From Prunus persica (lineage: Eukaryota > Streptophyta > Magnoliopsida > Rosales > Rosaceae), in NCBI RefSeq assembly GCF_000346465.2, contig NC_034011.1, positions 5,970,153-6,034,152 of the forward strand: DNA of 64,000 nucleotides, written 5' to 3'. The notes beneath the pieces were generated by a model. The model was not told the DNA's origin and did no database searches. It was given only the letters and a program-made list of their open reading frames with translations. The position numbers and the translations under genes were made by a program. Below are positions 1 to 11,821 of the stretch, piece after piece. Position 1 is the stretch's first letter. The number at the start of each line of letters is the position of its first letter.

Positions 1-144
1 CATTCATTGGAACGGCCTGGCCCAAAACTCCACATGACAACCTGTAAGTACAAACCCTATCTTCCCCTTGTAAATTCATTGAATGATATTAGGTTGTTTT
101 GTTAAAGGGTTTTAGGTATATGCTTTGCGATCTGTTAATAATGT

Positions 145-375
145 GCTTATAGGTATGGGTTCATGGATTTTCTGTTTAATGGGTTCATGACAAGATCAAA
201 TAAAGGTGTACTTTTGCTGGAAATCAACACAAAAAGACACATCACCAACTTCCAAATGATTTCCAGCAAAAGGACACCTTTATTTGATCTTGTCATTTTC
301 CGCTCTGGAGAAGGTGCAAAGTGCACCAATGCTTATAGGTATGGGTTCATGGATTTTCTGTTTAATGGGTTCATG
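145..375. repeat. Fold-back hairpin flanked by 45-bp direct repeats
   Basis: Arms 187-226 and 257-296 are 40-nt inverted repeats with one mismatch, around a 30-nt loop. Identical 45-bp direct repeats at 145-189 and 331-375 flank or overlap the hairpin, offset by 186 bp. The unit lies inside the CACTA element, upstream of its left subterminal repeats. It could be a nested fold-back element or a template-switch product; a transcript would form a near-perfect 40-bp duplex. Confidence 0.8.
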
Positions 376-572
376 GATTACATTATCTGTTATGTTGAAT
401 TGGGAATGGATTTAATTTTGTCGTATCTTTTAATCACCCTATGTTATGTTGAATTGGGAATGGATTTATTGTTTTCATGCTTGGTTTCATGTATATGTTG
501 GTTTCTTGCTTGGTTTCATATATATGTTGTGTTCTTAATGGGTTTTGTGTTCTTGAAAATAAACTGAGACAC

Positions 573-760
573 GACGAATTTTAAGGCGTACGACGACGAT
601 TACACGACGGTGTTTTTAAACTACCGTCGTTGTATTACTTATACACGACGGTTTTTTCATAAACCGTCGTTTGTATTACGTATAATAGACGACGTCTGTT
701 GAAAATCCGTCGTCTATATATGCCAAATACGTCTGTTTTTGATTAAAACCCGTCGTCTCT
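573..760. repeat. CACTA left subterminal repeat region
   Basis: Several direct and inverted copies of ACGACGG, ACCGTCGT and related CGTCGT units occur before the transposase start. They match the motifs at the right end (4290-5570). In En/Spm elements such arrays bind the TNPA-type protein; that role is inferred here. Confidence 0.75.
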
Positions 761-852
761 GTTGTTTATTACTTGCGATTAGATCATTGTATAATCTGCT
801 ATAGTGATGGTCATTGCCTGTATTTTCACTTTATTATAGATAATAGGTTATA

Positions 853-3800
853 GTGTCGGAGATGGATAAGTCATGGATGCACTCGGATAGAAGATCGAAG
901 GCATATGAGTTTGGGGTGGAAGCATTTTTGAACTTTGCTGTAGAAAATCTTCTAACTACAACACATATCCGTTGTCCATGTGTTAAATGTGTTAATTTGA
1001 AGTTGTTTGGGGTTGGAATTATAAGGGATCACTTATACTTTAATGGAATTGACCAAAGCTATAAGAATTGGACATTTCACGGAGAACCTTGGAAAGCAAC
1101 TACTAATGCTAGCAGAAATGTTGAAGAAGATGATGGCCATAGTAGGTACAGTTTTGTGTCTGAAGAAATTGATATGGATGATAATGATTTTGGTGATTTT
1201 GGTTCGGATCCGTATGAGTTTGCCAATGTGATTGGGGATGGAGATCAACCAGTGTACCCTGGTTGTAGAAAGTACACGAAGTTATCGGCATTAGTGAAGT
1301 TGTATAATTTGAAGGCAAAACATGGGATGAGTGATGTCTGTTTTACAGAATTATTGATACTTCAAGGCGATTTGCTTCCAGAAGGAAATACAATACCAAC
1401 CTCCATGTATGAGGCTAAAAAGACTTTGTGTGCATTGGGGCTGAGTTATGAGAAAATGCACGCATGCCCCAATGATTGCATCTTGTATAGGAAGGAGTAT
1501 GAGGATTCAACTAATTGTCCTACTTGTGGTATCTCAAGGTGGAAGGAAGGCAAAGATGCAATCTTGAAAGAGGGTGTGCCAGCGAAGGTGGTGTGGTATT
1601 TTCCCCCAATTCCAAGGTTTAAAAGGATGTTTCAATCACATGAGACAGCTAAGAGTTTGACTTGGTGGCATGTTGCTAGAAAATCAATTGACGGTCAGAT
1701 GTCTCATCCGGCGGATTCCCCGTCTTGGAAACTTCTTGATGATAAATGGCCTGAGTTTGGTAATGAGCCGAGAAACTTGAGATTGGCTCTTTCATCTGAT
1801 GGATTCAATCCCCACAGTTCTCTAAGTAGCAGATATAGTTGTTGGCCGGTTATCTTAGTTACATATAATCTCCCTCCATGGCTGTGCATGAAACGAAAGT
1901 TCATGATGTTAACCTTATTGATTTCCGGTCCTAAACAACCCGGAAATGATATAGACGTCTACTTGGAGCCTTTGATTGATGATTTAAAATCCTTGTGGGT
2001 TGGGATTAGAGGAGTGTATGATGCACATAATGGAGAATACTTTACACTCAGAGCTGCATTAATGTGGACAATTAATGATTTCCCCGCCTATGGAAACTTA
2101 TCTGGTTGTGTTGTTAAAGGATATAAAGCTTGTCCAATATGCGGCGATGATACACCTAGTCACAGGTTGAAAAATGGCCACAAAATTTGTTACATTGGGC
2201 ATAGAAAATGGTTACCAATCAATCATCCATATAGGAGGCAACGTGCAGCTTTTAATGGGAAACCTGAATATGGCATACCTCCAGAGCCATTAACCGGAGA
2301 AGAAGTGCTGCATATGGTTGAAAATGGTGATAGAGTTTGTTGGAAGAAGAAATCAATATTCTTTGATCTCGAGTATTGGAAATACCTTCCTGTGAGGCAT
2401 GCCCTAGATGTTATGCACATTGAGAAGAATGTTTGCGATAGTATCATTGGTACATTGCTGGAGATCCCTGGAAAAAATAAAGATGGGATTGCTGCTCGAT
2501 TAGATTTATTGAACATGGGGGTCAAAACTGATTTGCAACCCGAGTATGGAGAAAGACGTACTCGTTTGCCTCCTGGGCCTTGGAATTTGTCAAGAGCAGA
2601 GAAGAGAGAGGTTTGCAATTCTTTCTATGGTATGAAGGTCCCTGAAGGTTATTCTTCAAATATTAAAAATCTTGTATCTGTACAAGATTCAAGACTTCTT
2701 GGCCTTAAATCACATGATTGTCATACCTTAATGCAACAATTGCTCCCTGTGGCAATTCGTTCTGTTTTGGAGAAGCCTGCAAGGTATGCAATAACTCGTT
2801 TGTGCTTCTTCTTCAATGCTATATGTGCAAAGACTGTTGATGTTTCCAAGCTAGATAAGTTGGAAGAAGATGTAGTAGTTACTCTGTGTTTGCTTGAGAA
2901 GTACTTTCCCCCTTCATTCTTTGATATCATGGTTCATCTAGTAGTACATCTTGTCAGAGAAGTTCGTCTATGTGGGCCAGTATATTTTAGGTGGATGTAT
3001 CCGTTTGAAAGATATATGAAAGTGCTGAAGGGGTATGTTCAGAATCGTACTCGTCCCGAAGGTTGCATTGCTGAGCGGTATATAGCTGAAGAAGCGGTAG
3101 AGTTTTGTACTCAGCATTTATCTGATGTTAGTACAGTTGGAGTGCCTTCAAGCGAAAAGATGGGAGTTTCAAAGCCATTATCAGGTTGCACAGTGAGCGT
3201 AGTTGATCAGGACCTGTTGAATCAAGCACATCTATATGTCTTGGAGAATACGGAGGAAGTCCTACCTTATATCGAGTACGTATGAGTTTTATTCTTTAAG
3301 TTTCCATTTAAAATTATTTCTTATGTTTATCTTATATATTTGGGACCGTAATGCTTGAATTTTTCGTGTCATGTAGGCAACATATGATCCACATCAAGAC
3401 TGCTTATCCAAAATTTAGAAAGAGAACAAAGTGGCTGCAGGATAAGCACAATAGCACTTTCATTCAATGGCTACGCTTCAAGGTATATGTTGTTGAATAA
3501 CGTATTTCTCTTTTAATTTTCTTCTTATTTATATGTTAGGATGAATTAAGATATGATTAATTTGCAGGTTCAAAGTGAAGTTGAGGAAGACAATCATGGC
3601 GTATCAGAAAATTTAAGGTGGCTAGCAGCTGGTCCAAACATGTCAGTGCCATTATATAGGAGCTATCTTATTAAAGGTATTAAATTCAATATCAAGGCAC
3701 AAGATGATGTGCGGACAACTCAAAATAGTGGAGTTTATTTACTTGCACATACCATGCAAGTTGCTAGTGCCAAGGATAAAAACCCAATTCTCTCAAATAT

Positions 3801-4212
3801 GGGTTTCTATGGTGTCATTCAAGAAATTTGGGACCTTGACTACCAAAAGTTTACAATCCCAGTCTTTAGGTGTGATTGGATAGATAGTTCTGGTCTTGTA
3901 GTCGACGAACTTGGATTTACCCTTGTAGATTTGAGTAAAATTGGACATAGGAATGACCAATTTGTTTTGGCTTCTCAAGTCAAACAAATATTTTTTGTTG
4001 ACGACCCGATGCATCGTGGTTGGTCGGTAGTGTTATCAATGCCTAGTAGAGAATATAATGATGTTATTGGTGATGAAGTATTAGGTGATGTGATAATTGA
4101 GTGTGAGCCATTTACTAGAGGGATGCCAAATGTTGACACATTTGATGAACTGGTAGGTGAGTTAGGCGGTCAAAATATTCGAGATGGGTGTGAAGATATA
4201 TGGATTGAATGA
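853..4212 (+). CDS. CACTA transposase, TNP2-type (three exons)
   Basis: Proposed exons are 853-3275, 3377-3482 and 3568-4212, about 1057 residues, cutting and pasting the CACTA element in the nucleus. Domains in order: a transposase-associated N-terminal domain (MDKSWMHSDRRS near residue 4, with a CPCVKC motif), the TNP2/Transposase_21 core (SSDGFNPHSSLSSRYSCWP near residue 315, then a GCVVKGYKACPICG cysteine cluster and LDVMHIEKNVCDSIIGTLL), a DUF4218 region near 640-780 (VHLVVHLVREV and FERYMKVLKGYVQNR), and a DUF4216 region in exon 3 (YGVIQEIWDLDY and VFRCDWID). Using the GTACGT donor at 3276 makes exon 2 join in frame; the more obvious GTATGA donor at 3280 would not. No internal stop is seen in this model, so the protein may be functional. 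The start ATG follows the left subterminal repeats; a second ATG lies four codons downstream. Confidence 0.85.
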
Positions 4213-4289
4213 TGCTTATGTAATTGGCAGTGTATGACATTAATTTTGTAATATATTGTAATGTGATTTCTTCACTTTCTACGTTCAAA

Positions 4290-5573
4290 TAAAACACGAC
4301 GTTATTGTGAATCAGTTATTCAGCATATTTACCGACGTCTTAAAGCAACGTAACAATGAAGAACCACGACGCTATTGTGAAGCAATTATTCAGGATATCA
4401 CGTCGGTGAAGGATAAAGAACCGCCATGTAATTCAAAATAACACGACTCCAATCCCATAATACCGACGTCTAAAAAACGAGATATGTAATCTGAACGTTA
4501 AAAAATACGACGTCATCATACATTTTCCACGTCGCAAGTTCTTTTATAAACGAAGAGGAACGAAATTAATTCCGACGGAAATTCATTATAACCGCCGTCT
4601 AATAACAATTAAACGACGTTATTTGTAATACGGCTCCCATCATAATCTACGCCGTCTATATGTTCTGTAATACGGCTCTCATTTATTTGGAACCGACGTT
4701 GTTTAGACGTTCAACGTCGTCTATATTATTAAGTGCGTCGTGAGTAATGAATACATATAAATACAACGTCGACTATATAAATGTATACGTCGTAAATAAT
4801 GACACTGACAACTATTTCCACGTCATCTTTTTTAGATAAAATCGAAGTGGAAAATTTATTTCACGACGGTTTTTTGTAAATAAGAGACGTTGTAGAACTT
4901 TAGCAGACTAAACACGTCTGTTTTTATTGTTTTCCGACGTTGTTGTATTTAACAACGTCTAATATTTATGGTCGTTGTTTGTTTCTGAAAATAGGACGTA
5001 TAAATTTTTTAATACGACTCTCATATATTTGTAACTGACGTTGTTTAGTTTTTCAACGTCTACTATAGAAACACATACGTCGTAAATAATGACACTGACA
5101 ACTATTTCCACGTCATCTTTTATCAAAAAATCGAAGTGGAAAATTAATTGTACGACGGTTGTGTTTATATGTGCGACGTAGTAGGTATCAATAACGTCGT
5201 CTTCTAATGTATTTAAAGACGTCATATTTTTTATTGTCGTGAAAATTATATTTAACGTCGGCGTATTTTTATTGTCGTCGTTGTATGTCTATCTTGCGGC
5301 CTTGTTCTCTTAATATGTGTCATATTTTCCCTTTTTAACGACGGTCTTTTTAGAGAATTGGTCGTCTATTATCATCATCGATTGCTTTTTTTAGATCTTT
5401 TGCAGTACAAAGACGTCGTTTTGTATTTTTTGATGACGTTGTATTGTTTAACAACGACGGTTATTTAGCGTCGTGGTTTATGAGGGAAAAGATGACGGTG
5501 GATTCCACGACCATTGAAAAACCAAATACACGACGGTGATTTACCGTCGTCTTTTTGCTTTTTTGTAGTAGTG
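4290..5573. repeat. CACTA right subterminal repeats and TIR
   Basis: About 1.3 kb of AT-rich sequence holds dozens of copies of CGACGTC, ACGACGG and CGTCGT in both orientations, and ends in the TIR at 5559-5573. The last hairpin-like pair, CGACGGTGATTTACCGTCG, sits at 5532-5550. No gene is seen here. Confidence 0.85.
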
Positions 5574-6489
5574 GGAGTTGCAAATCTAGTTTCATTACAA
5601 CATCTGAATTTGTCCAAAACAGGCATAAAATGGTTGCCGGAGGAGTTAGCAGCATGTGCACGCGTAAAGTATTTGAACTTAGAGCATACATTTAAGCTTG
5701 ATTATGTTCCACCAAATTTATTATCAAGTTTCCCGCTGCTTAAAGTTTTGAGAATACTAGATTGTGGTTCTTCTAACCAAGTTTTTTTTTATAATGAGAA
5801 AACCATGATAGACGAACTGCAGGGTTTGAAACACCTTGACGTCTTGACTTTGACAGTAGGAAGTAGCTCTTGTTTCGAGAATTTGGACAGCCACCACATA
5901 TTAGTGACTTGCACTCTTAACTTTATGCCTCAAGGGCGAGGATTACGGGAACCCTTCAAGGTATCTTGATTTATCACCTGTGGCGATGGCAAATATGAAA
6001 CACCTTGATACCCTTCAAATTAAACGTATGGTGGATGTGTACTCCACGTGGATAACACGTCTGGAAAATCCGACTTGCTTCCTTGGTCTTCAGTTCGTAG
6101 AAGTAGTAGATTGCACGAATCTCAAGAACCTGGAATGGCTCGTTTTTGCTCCAAATCTCATCCACTTGCATGTATATGGCTGCTCTAAAATGACAAGAAT
6201 ACTCGGTTTGAACAGAACGGAAACTACCCCATTTGCAAAACTCACTGTTTTGCGTTTGAGCAAACTACCCCACTTGTGGAGAATATGCGAAAATCCCTTG
6301 CCCGTTCCATTTCTGAAGAAAATCCTTATATCTGGATGTCCAGTGCTCACTAGGCTGCCTCTCAACTCTAGCAGTGCTCAAACAAGTAATCTCATTATTG
6401 AAGGAGAGGAAAAGTGGTGGAATGGCTTAGAGTGGGAGGACCAAGCGGCCCGAAATGCTTTTCTTCCCTGCTTCAGATCCTGTAAGTGA
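5574..6489 (+). pseudogene. NLR 3' fragment (LRR end), disrupted by CACTA; copy A
   Basis: This corresponds to the last 300 or so residues of the intact NLRs at 21570 and 31907, from GVANLVSLQHLNLS to AFLPCFRSCK. It contains only LRRs: the CC and NB-ARC parts would be beyond the left end of the CACTA insertion, outside the window. An extra T at about 5917 (CTCTTAAC where copy B has CTCTAAC) shifts the frame after the residues CTL, so the LRR reading frame is also broken; it resumes at about 5980. The protein is a mosaic, matching copy B at some variable sites and copy C at others. It cannot make a working receptor. Confidence 0.93.
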
Positions 6490-8100
6490 GGAGGGGCTTC
6501 CCTGAACTGTCCATTCACCAGTTTAATTGGATACATCTTTTTATTCCAATAGCATTTTAAGGCAATGTATTATAGTCCGGCTATGTACATGATGTCTGAA
6601 CTTTAATAATTACATGATTGTCAATATGTTATCACATCATATTATTATCGCCAACAAATCGTTCCAACATGTTGATGGTTCTGGTTAATTTTACAACAAG
6701 AGGTCTCGAGGTATGAATTTTGACACAACAAGAGGTCTCGATGTAAGTTTAATTTGCTAATGTTTCCATGTTATAAATTTGGTAATATGAGATGTTATAT
6801 TGTTAGTATATTTCCCTTTATTAATCCAACCCAACTAATGTAATGAAGAAACAGTGTAAAATTTATTCTTTTGGGATAATGGATAAAATATAAATAAAAA
6901 AAATCTATTCATTAAAATATGTCTAACCCATTGCCAGAGAATACATGAGACAAATATAACAACTGTGGCCATCCAATTTCAATAGGCAGACTAATGACTT
7001 GTTCACATGGAATCATTTCTTGTTCTTATATAATTAATAATGCTGAAGCTAAAGAAAGTTGACCCAATAATTATTAATTTGAACAAGCATGATAAGCAAT
7101 ATCCAATATTGAAATTGGCCAGAATAGTTTATAAACTATATCACTTTGTATTATTAATTAATTCATTTTCTCTTTGATTTCTTTTGTATAAAATTGAAAA
7201 ATATTAATACTTCTCGTTTCACTGATTCAATATCAGAAGATTCAGACCCAGAACCAACCAGTAGAGCTTTACTTAATAAAAGAAGACTATGAACTTGATT
7301 ACTCTCTGAATTTTTGTATTGATGGAGTTTCTTTACTTTTTCATGTGCTCTAAACACAAATGGGAAGTTGTTAATGTACATCAAATTCACTCAGATAATG
7401 AAGGGTATAGTCACTGATCTTTCGGCAAGATAACATGGAATTTATCTCTTTCTATTTGGAAAACCTTTTAAAGAGGTTTCAAATCTCTAACGCCATCTCC
7501 AATGCTAAAGGAGCTAAATCCAAATTTTCACCCTTCAAAATACAACTATTCATGTATTGCCCGAACTTAAACAGTTTTTTTCCCCCAACCCTCCAGACTC
7601 ACCGTAGCCTTATTAAATTGTTTAAAAATAGTTTAACTCTTTTATTTTAATAGTGAAACATTCTTGAGCTAATTTTTGTTTCTAACTTCATGATTTATTT
7701 TTTCAAACATTTTAACCTAAAAAATTAAAATTCGACAAACTTAATTTTATTTCAATTAAAATGAAAACTTGTAGGCCATTATCCCATATGGCTTGAATTA
7801 TTTTTTGATTTGGTGCCCATCTCCTCTTGTCTTCTTTCAATTATTTTTTGACTTTGTGTCCATCTCCTTTATCTCTTTCAGCTTTTCCTTTCTTTTATTC
7901 TCTTCATTCCATCTATATCTCCTCATCTCTTCCCTGAATTATTATCTGACATGGTTCACATCCCACTCTACATAAAGCATCATCTTCTTGTGGTCTCAAA
8001 TTCACACCTCTTTGGGGTTTTAGGGCCATATTGAAAAGGATTAAAAGGAGAATGAACAAAATTTTCAAAGTGAGAAATGAAAAACATTGATTTTGGTGGG
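6490..8100. other. Non-coding duplicated sequence downstream of NLR copy A
   Basis: AT-rich sequence matching 24213-26220 (and, in its first 500 bp, 34575-35115). I find no convincing gene here; short ORFs are interrupted or not conserved between the copies. Confidence 0.6.
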
Positions 8101-8822
8101 TGTAAACACGAATTTCCTGCGACAAATGAGACAAGAATACATGTACAAAATAATATTGTATTAATGAAATTTAGGGTTACAATCTCTGTATTGAATCCTC
8201 TGATTCGATCTCCAAAGTGTTTAAAGAAAATATGTGTTTGATACAAGGGTCGTAGAGACTTGATCTTGATCAAACGGGTAGCACGAAGCTTGTTTGGTGC
8301 TTGGAATTTTTCTATGGTGAAGGAACCGGCACGTATTTGTTGTGCTTAGTGGCTCTTCCAAAGTAGGGTGAAGAATGCAGAGAGTTTTCTGTTTCTTCTG
8401 AGTGCTAGGTTTTTTCCCCGACCTTCTTTCGTCTTGAGGCCTCCTATTTATAGGCTTTTGTAAGATGCTTGACCTAAATAACTTTCCCTATTTAAAATCT
8501 TGTTTTATGGGATTTTGATTTGATTTAAATCAATTCCCATAATCTGGCGATTTAACCAGATTATCTTCAATTGATTGACCTAATTAATATTTGATTTAAA
8601 TCAAAGTCAATCACAGAAGATTCTTTCCTTTAAATTTGTCTTCATCTTGAACCGTTTGATGCACTCCGTCGGATGTCGCCATGTGTCATTTTTGACAACT
8701 AATCCGATTTTGATGAGTCACACGCCACATGGGCGAATTACGGGGCCTACAATTTAATCCACCGAACCCTAATTATTTTCTTGTCCAATGGAATTTATTG
8801 CACCAAAATTTCTTTGTCTACA
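8101..8822. mobile_element. Solo LTR with 5-bp TSD (GTGGG)
   Basis: The 722-bp element starts TGTAAACACG and ends TTTGTCTACA, the TG...CA ends of a retrotransposon LTR. It is flanked by GTGGG at 8096-8100 and 8823-8827. The duplicated block B has the uninterrupted sequence TTTTGGTGGGTTATTTAAC at 26211-26229, which is the empty site. No internal retrotransposon sequence is present, so this is a solo LTR left by recombination. It inserted after the segmental duplication, or was never in the B lineage. Confidence 0.95.
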
Positions 8823-8827
8823 GTGGG

Positions 8828-10135
8828 TTATTTAACAAATGGATGGGTATTTATAGAGTTTGGGATGAATTTTGGGGTTACAACTCATTTTTACCATTTA
8901 ATTATTTTTTTTCCCGACTAGATTTGATTTTTGAACGTTGGATCTATTTTATTTCCATTGAAATTTAAGAATTAATCATCGCCTTTGATCATATAGCCGT
9001 TGGAACAATTTGAAAAAAGAAAACAAAAGTAAGTTTTGATTGTGGCCATTTGATTTCAACGGCAATATTCATATTGCAATCCACATGCCCCCAGGGGTGG
9101 CTGACACAATGGGTTCACAAAACTGAAAGGGCAGGAGGTTCCACCATATGTCAAGATGAAATCTAGAAGGTCCAAGCCCAAGCCATGGATTTGCGCCCAA
9201 GATTTCTGGAGATCAATGTGCACGTGACAAAGGTCTCATAAGAAAAGAAATCAAGGAGGTTGATGACGATTCAGGATTTTCCAAAATGAGAGAAAATCAA
9301 GCAGCCATAATATCTCCGCTGACGTAATCTACAAATTTAGGGGCCTAGAAAGGAAAGAATGTTTAAAGAGTTGACATTTGGCCATTCAATGGCCAGCGCA
9401 TGGGCTAACGGACGCCCTATATAAACTTCACCAAACGAAGGCAGAAGACACGCATCATCAGACACACAAACCTATTTTTCGTCTCGCACTTTTCTTTTCT
9501 TAGACTTATTAGGATTTTACATTTTAAGCACCTAGTGTAACAAGTCCTTCCTTTCCTTAGTGTAAGTTTAAATCCTTGCAATTTACATTACCTTGTCATT
9601 TAAATTCAAGTTTATTTCAATCGCTTTCTTTTTCATTGTTATTGAATTTTCATTAAGTTTAAATTCAAGTTTAATTTAGTTTACCATTCTTATCGTTCTT
9701 AATTCATTCTTGTTTATTTATCTCTTTGATCTATTTTATCGCACTTCTCGTCTTTACGTTATTTATTTTATGCACTTTACTTTATGCATTTATCTTTAAA
9801 TTATATTTAAGTTTAAGCACCTTCACGTTACGCACTTGTTCTTCATTTCATTACGTTTCACCTTCAATCTTCATCTCCCCCTACTCCACATCATTTGGTT
9901 GCTCACATAAAACCTTGACCCCGAGGTAGTGAAAGAACTTAGGCCGTGAGGAGGTTCCTTGCCCAGCCAAGCAATCGTTTGATTAGAAGTTAGAAGCGCG
10001 ACATATCCAACATACACTCGCATTCCATCCAAGCCAAATTCGTGGCTTGGTGGTGGCATGCCCGGCACTCGAAAAAGAAGGACCAAAAGTTCCTTTCCTC
10101 AGCCTATCCGGCCAAAAAGAGGGAAACAGGTGCGA
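8828..10135. mobile_element. Old LTR-type fragment shared by blocks A and B
   Basis: Both duplicates hold this stretch (compare 26221-27540). It has a promoter-like patch with CCTATATAAAC at about 9416, a long T-rich leader-like region, and a 3' segment around 9900-10080 rich in GC. This resembles a degraded LTR with its downstream leader, but I see no gag or pol reading frame and no clear primer-binding site. It predates the segmental duplication. Confidence 0.35.
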
Positions 10136-10140
10136 AGAGG

Positions 10141-10145
<5 letters not shown>

Positions 10146-10218
<73 letters not shown>
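10146..10218. repeat. (GA)n microsatellite
   Basis: About 73 bp of GA dinucleotides. Block B has a shorter, mixed GAA/GA tract at the same place (27539-27587). The Arg-Glu repeat ORFs across it are artefacts. Confidence 0.95.
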
Positions 10219-10221
<3 letters not shown>

Positions 10222-11368
10222 AGAGATCAACACATTGAATGTGCAAAAATGAAAATGATATTGGTATTACAAATTAGTACCGCAATTACCGATTTGCTCC
10301 AGGACCGACAAAACCGACCCATTCGATTCGTCAGTTTTGTTTGTTTGTTTTTCAGAATAAAATGCCAAGCTAAGATGCAAATATCCATTTTCTCTACTTA
10401 TTCCTACCTTCCCTTGTTTATAAATGTCAAGTCCCAGTTTAACTTATGATCCATGATTGTATGATGATTGTGATTATATATTATTATATCATATAAAATC
10501 CTATGCCTTATTCCATTTTTCATGTAATGCATTATAATTTTCTAAAATCATTTTCTTGAGGAAAATGTTAAATTTGTTAGAAATGTTGATTATTTTGGGT
10601 CCAGCATATCATAGTTTTGCTGATGTTTACTCGCTATAAGTTTGGTCTTATGGATATTTTACATGTTATATTCTTAGTATGTTTCACCTTTATTAATCCA
10701 ACTAATGAAATGATGTAACATTGGTGTGCCAAAAATAAATTTATTATTAGTCATAGCTCTTCGTGTAAGGGACATAGGAAATTGTTTATTTTGCCTAGAA
10801 CATGAAAACAAATTGGTTGCTTGACTTCATTAAAGTATGTCTGGCCCATTGTGAGAGGATCAATTGATTTCTCATGAGTCATGGCCCATAAGAACTCTAG
10901 TTTCGTTTCAGTGGTTCATTATGTCAGAAGAGGCACCCAGGGGATATTGGTCTAATGGACTTGGTATTTGGAATGCATGATTGGTGATGGAATTCATAAT
11001 GCTGTTGCAATTTTCTCAATTCTTATTTAGAAGGTGACCAGGCTTTCTCCAAGGAAATTGATATTAGATATGTATGATTTCATAGTGGCCTTATAAGGTT
11101 TTTGCTCTTGCTGCAAGTTGGTTTATAAGTTTATGGAGAGAGATATAGTCTTTCAGTGCCTGGTTGTCTGCTTGATGCATCGAATGTTTGACATGAACTT
11201 GATTATTCTTCTCTTAAATTTTTGTTGTTGTTATTGACAGAGTTTCTTTACTTTTTTTTTTTTTTCATGTGCCCTAAAGAGAAATGGTAAGTTGATAATG
11301 TACATAACCTTCATTTTGGGCATTTGAGCACTATTTTGTTTTTAAAGTACATAACCTTCATTTTGTAC

Positions 11369-11416
11369 TGATCATTACAAAAATGGCACCCATTATCGGT
11401 AGCCATTTGTAGTGAT
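11369..11416. repeat. Tiny fold-back with CACTA-like ends
   Basis: TCATTACAAAAATGGC and GCCATTTGTAGTGA form an inverted pair around a short centre. The same 48-bp unit occurs in block B at about 29818-29866. The ends resemble CACTA TIRs (CACTACAAA), so this may be a minimal internally deleted derivative. Confidence 0.5.
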
Positions 11417-11512
11417 GAACCAGAGGCAGTTATGATATCCTGCAGAACCAATCTAGAGTCATGAATTGCTTATTGTTCACATTCATCAATGTCCCTTTTG
11501 ATTGACTAAGAG

Positions 11513-11821
11513 ATGCTCAATGTTGTGGGATGTGCAATGATTCTCAGAAAACTAAACTCCGAGTCGTATCATTGTTTTACAGAACGGATGAAGCTTTGTG
11601 GCTATATGGCAGTGGAATCTGGAAGTGTGCAGAATTCGAGGACTTCTTCTACAAGTATGTCAAAACGTAGGATGGGAATTGGGGCTACTTATCACAAACA
11701 AGTGCAGGGTAGGGAATGCGACTTCAAGTGGAATGAACTCGAGAAAATGAGTCGCATCTATGCTGATTGGATTGAAGATATCCCCATTGTACATGGCTCA
11801 TCAAGTAAAGCGGAGTGCTGA
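11513..11821 (+). pseudogene. CCCH zinc-finger (C3H39-like) 3' exon remnant, block A
   Basis: The reading frame ends in a segment with KWNELEKMSRIYADWIED followed by a short tail. From memory this resembles the conserved C-terminus of plant CCCH proteins of the Arabidopsis C3H39 type (KWKGPKKINRIYADWLDDL). The exon with the zinc fingers, present in block B at 28450, is missing here because a deletion of roughly 1 kb removed it (junction near 10567). The remnant has no zinc finger and is presumed non-functional. Its block B partner at 29961-30269 differs at about ten residues. Confidence 0.7.

Larger units (their letters stand above)
1..5573 (+). mobile_element. CACTA (En/Spm) transposon, left end outside window
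   Basis: The right terminus is visible: the element ends in TTTTTTGTAGTAGTG at 5573, the reverse complement of a CACTA-type TIR starting CACTACTACAAAAAA. Dense subterminal repeats built on ACGACGG and CGACGTC units fill 573-755 and 4290-5560, as expected for transposase-binding regions. Between them lies a three-exon TNP2-type transposase gene. No left TIR is seen in 1-572, so the element probably starts upstream of the window. The right flank GGAGTTGCAAATC continues exactly into NLR coding sequence, and the uninterrupted NLR copy at 23298 reads GGAGTTGCAAATC, so the expected 3-bp target duplication is GGA. Confidence 0.9.

Noticed and set aside
1..60. Exon ending CCT/GTAAGTA at the window start
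   Set aside because: A good donor sequence but too short to assign; may be an upstream CACTA exon.
5514..5969. ORF running from the CACTA right end into the LRRs, as a transposon-LRR fusion gene
   Set aside because: The CACTA part is TIR and subterminal repeat, not coding, and the LRR part soon frameshifts; the fusion is chance.
9983..10449. ORFs with long Arg-Glu repeats
   Set aside because: These are translations of a (GA)n microsatellite whose length differs in block B.
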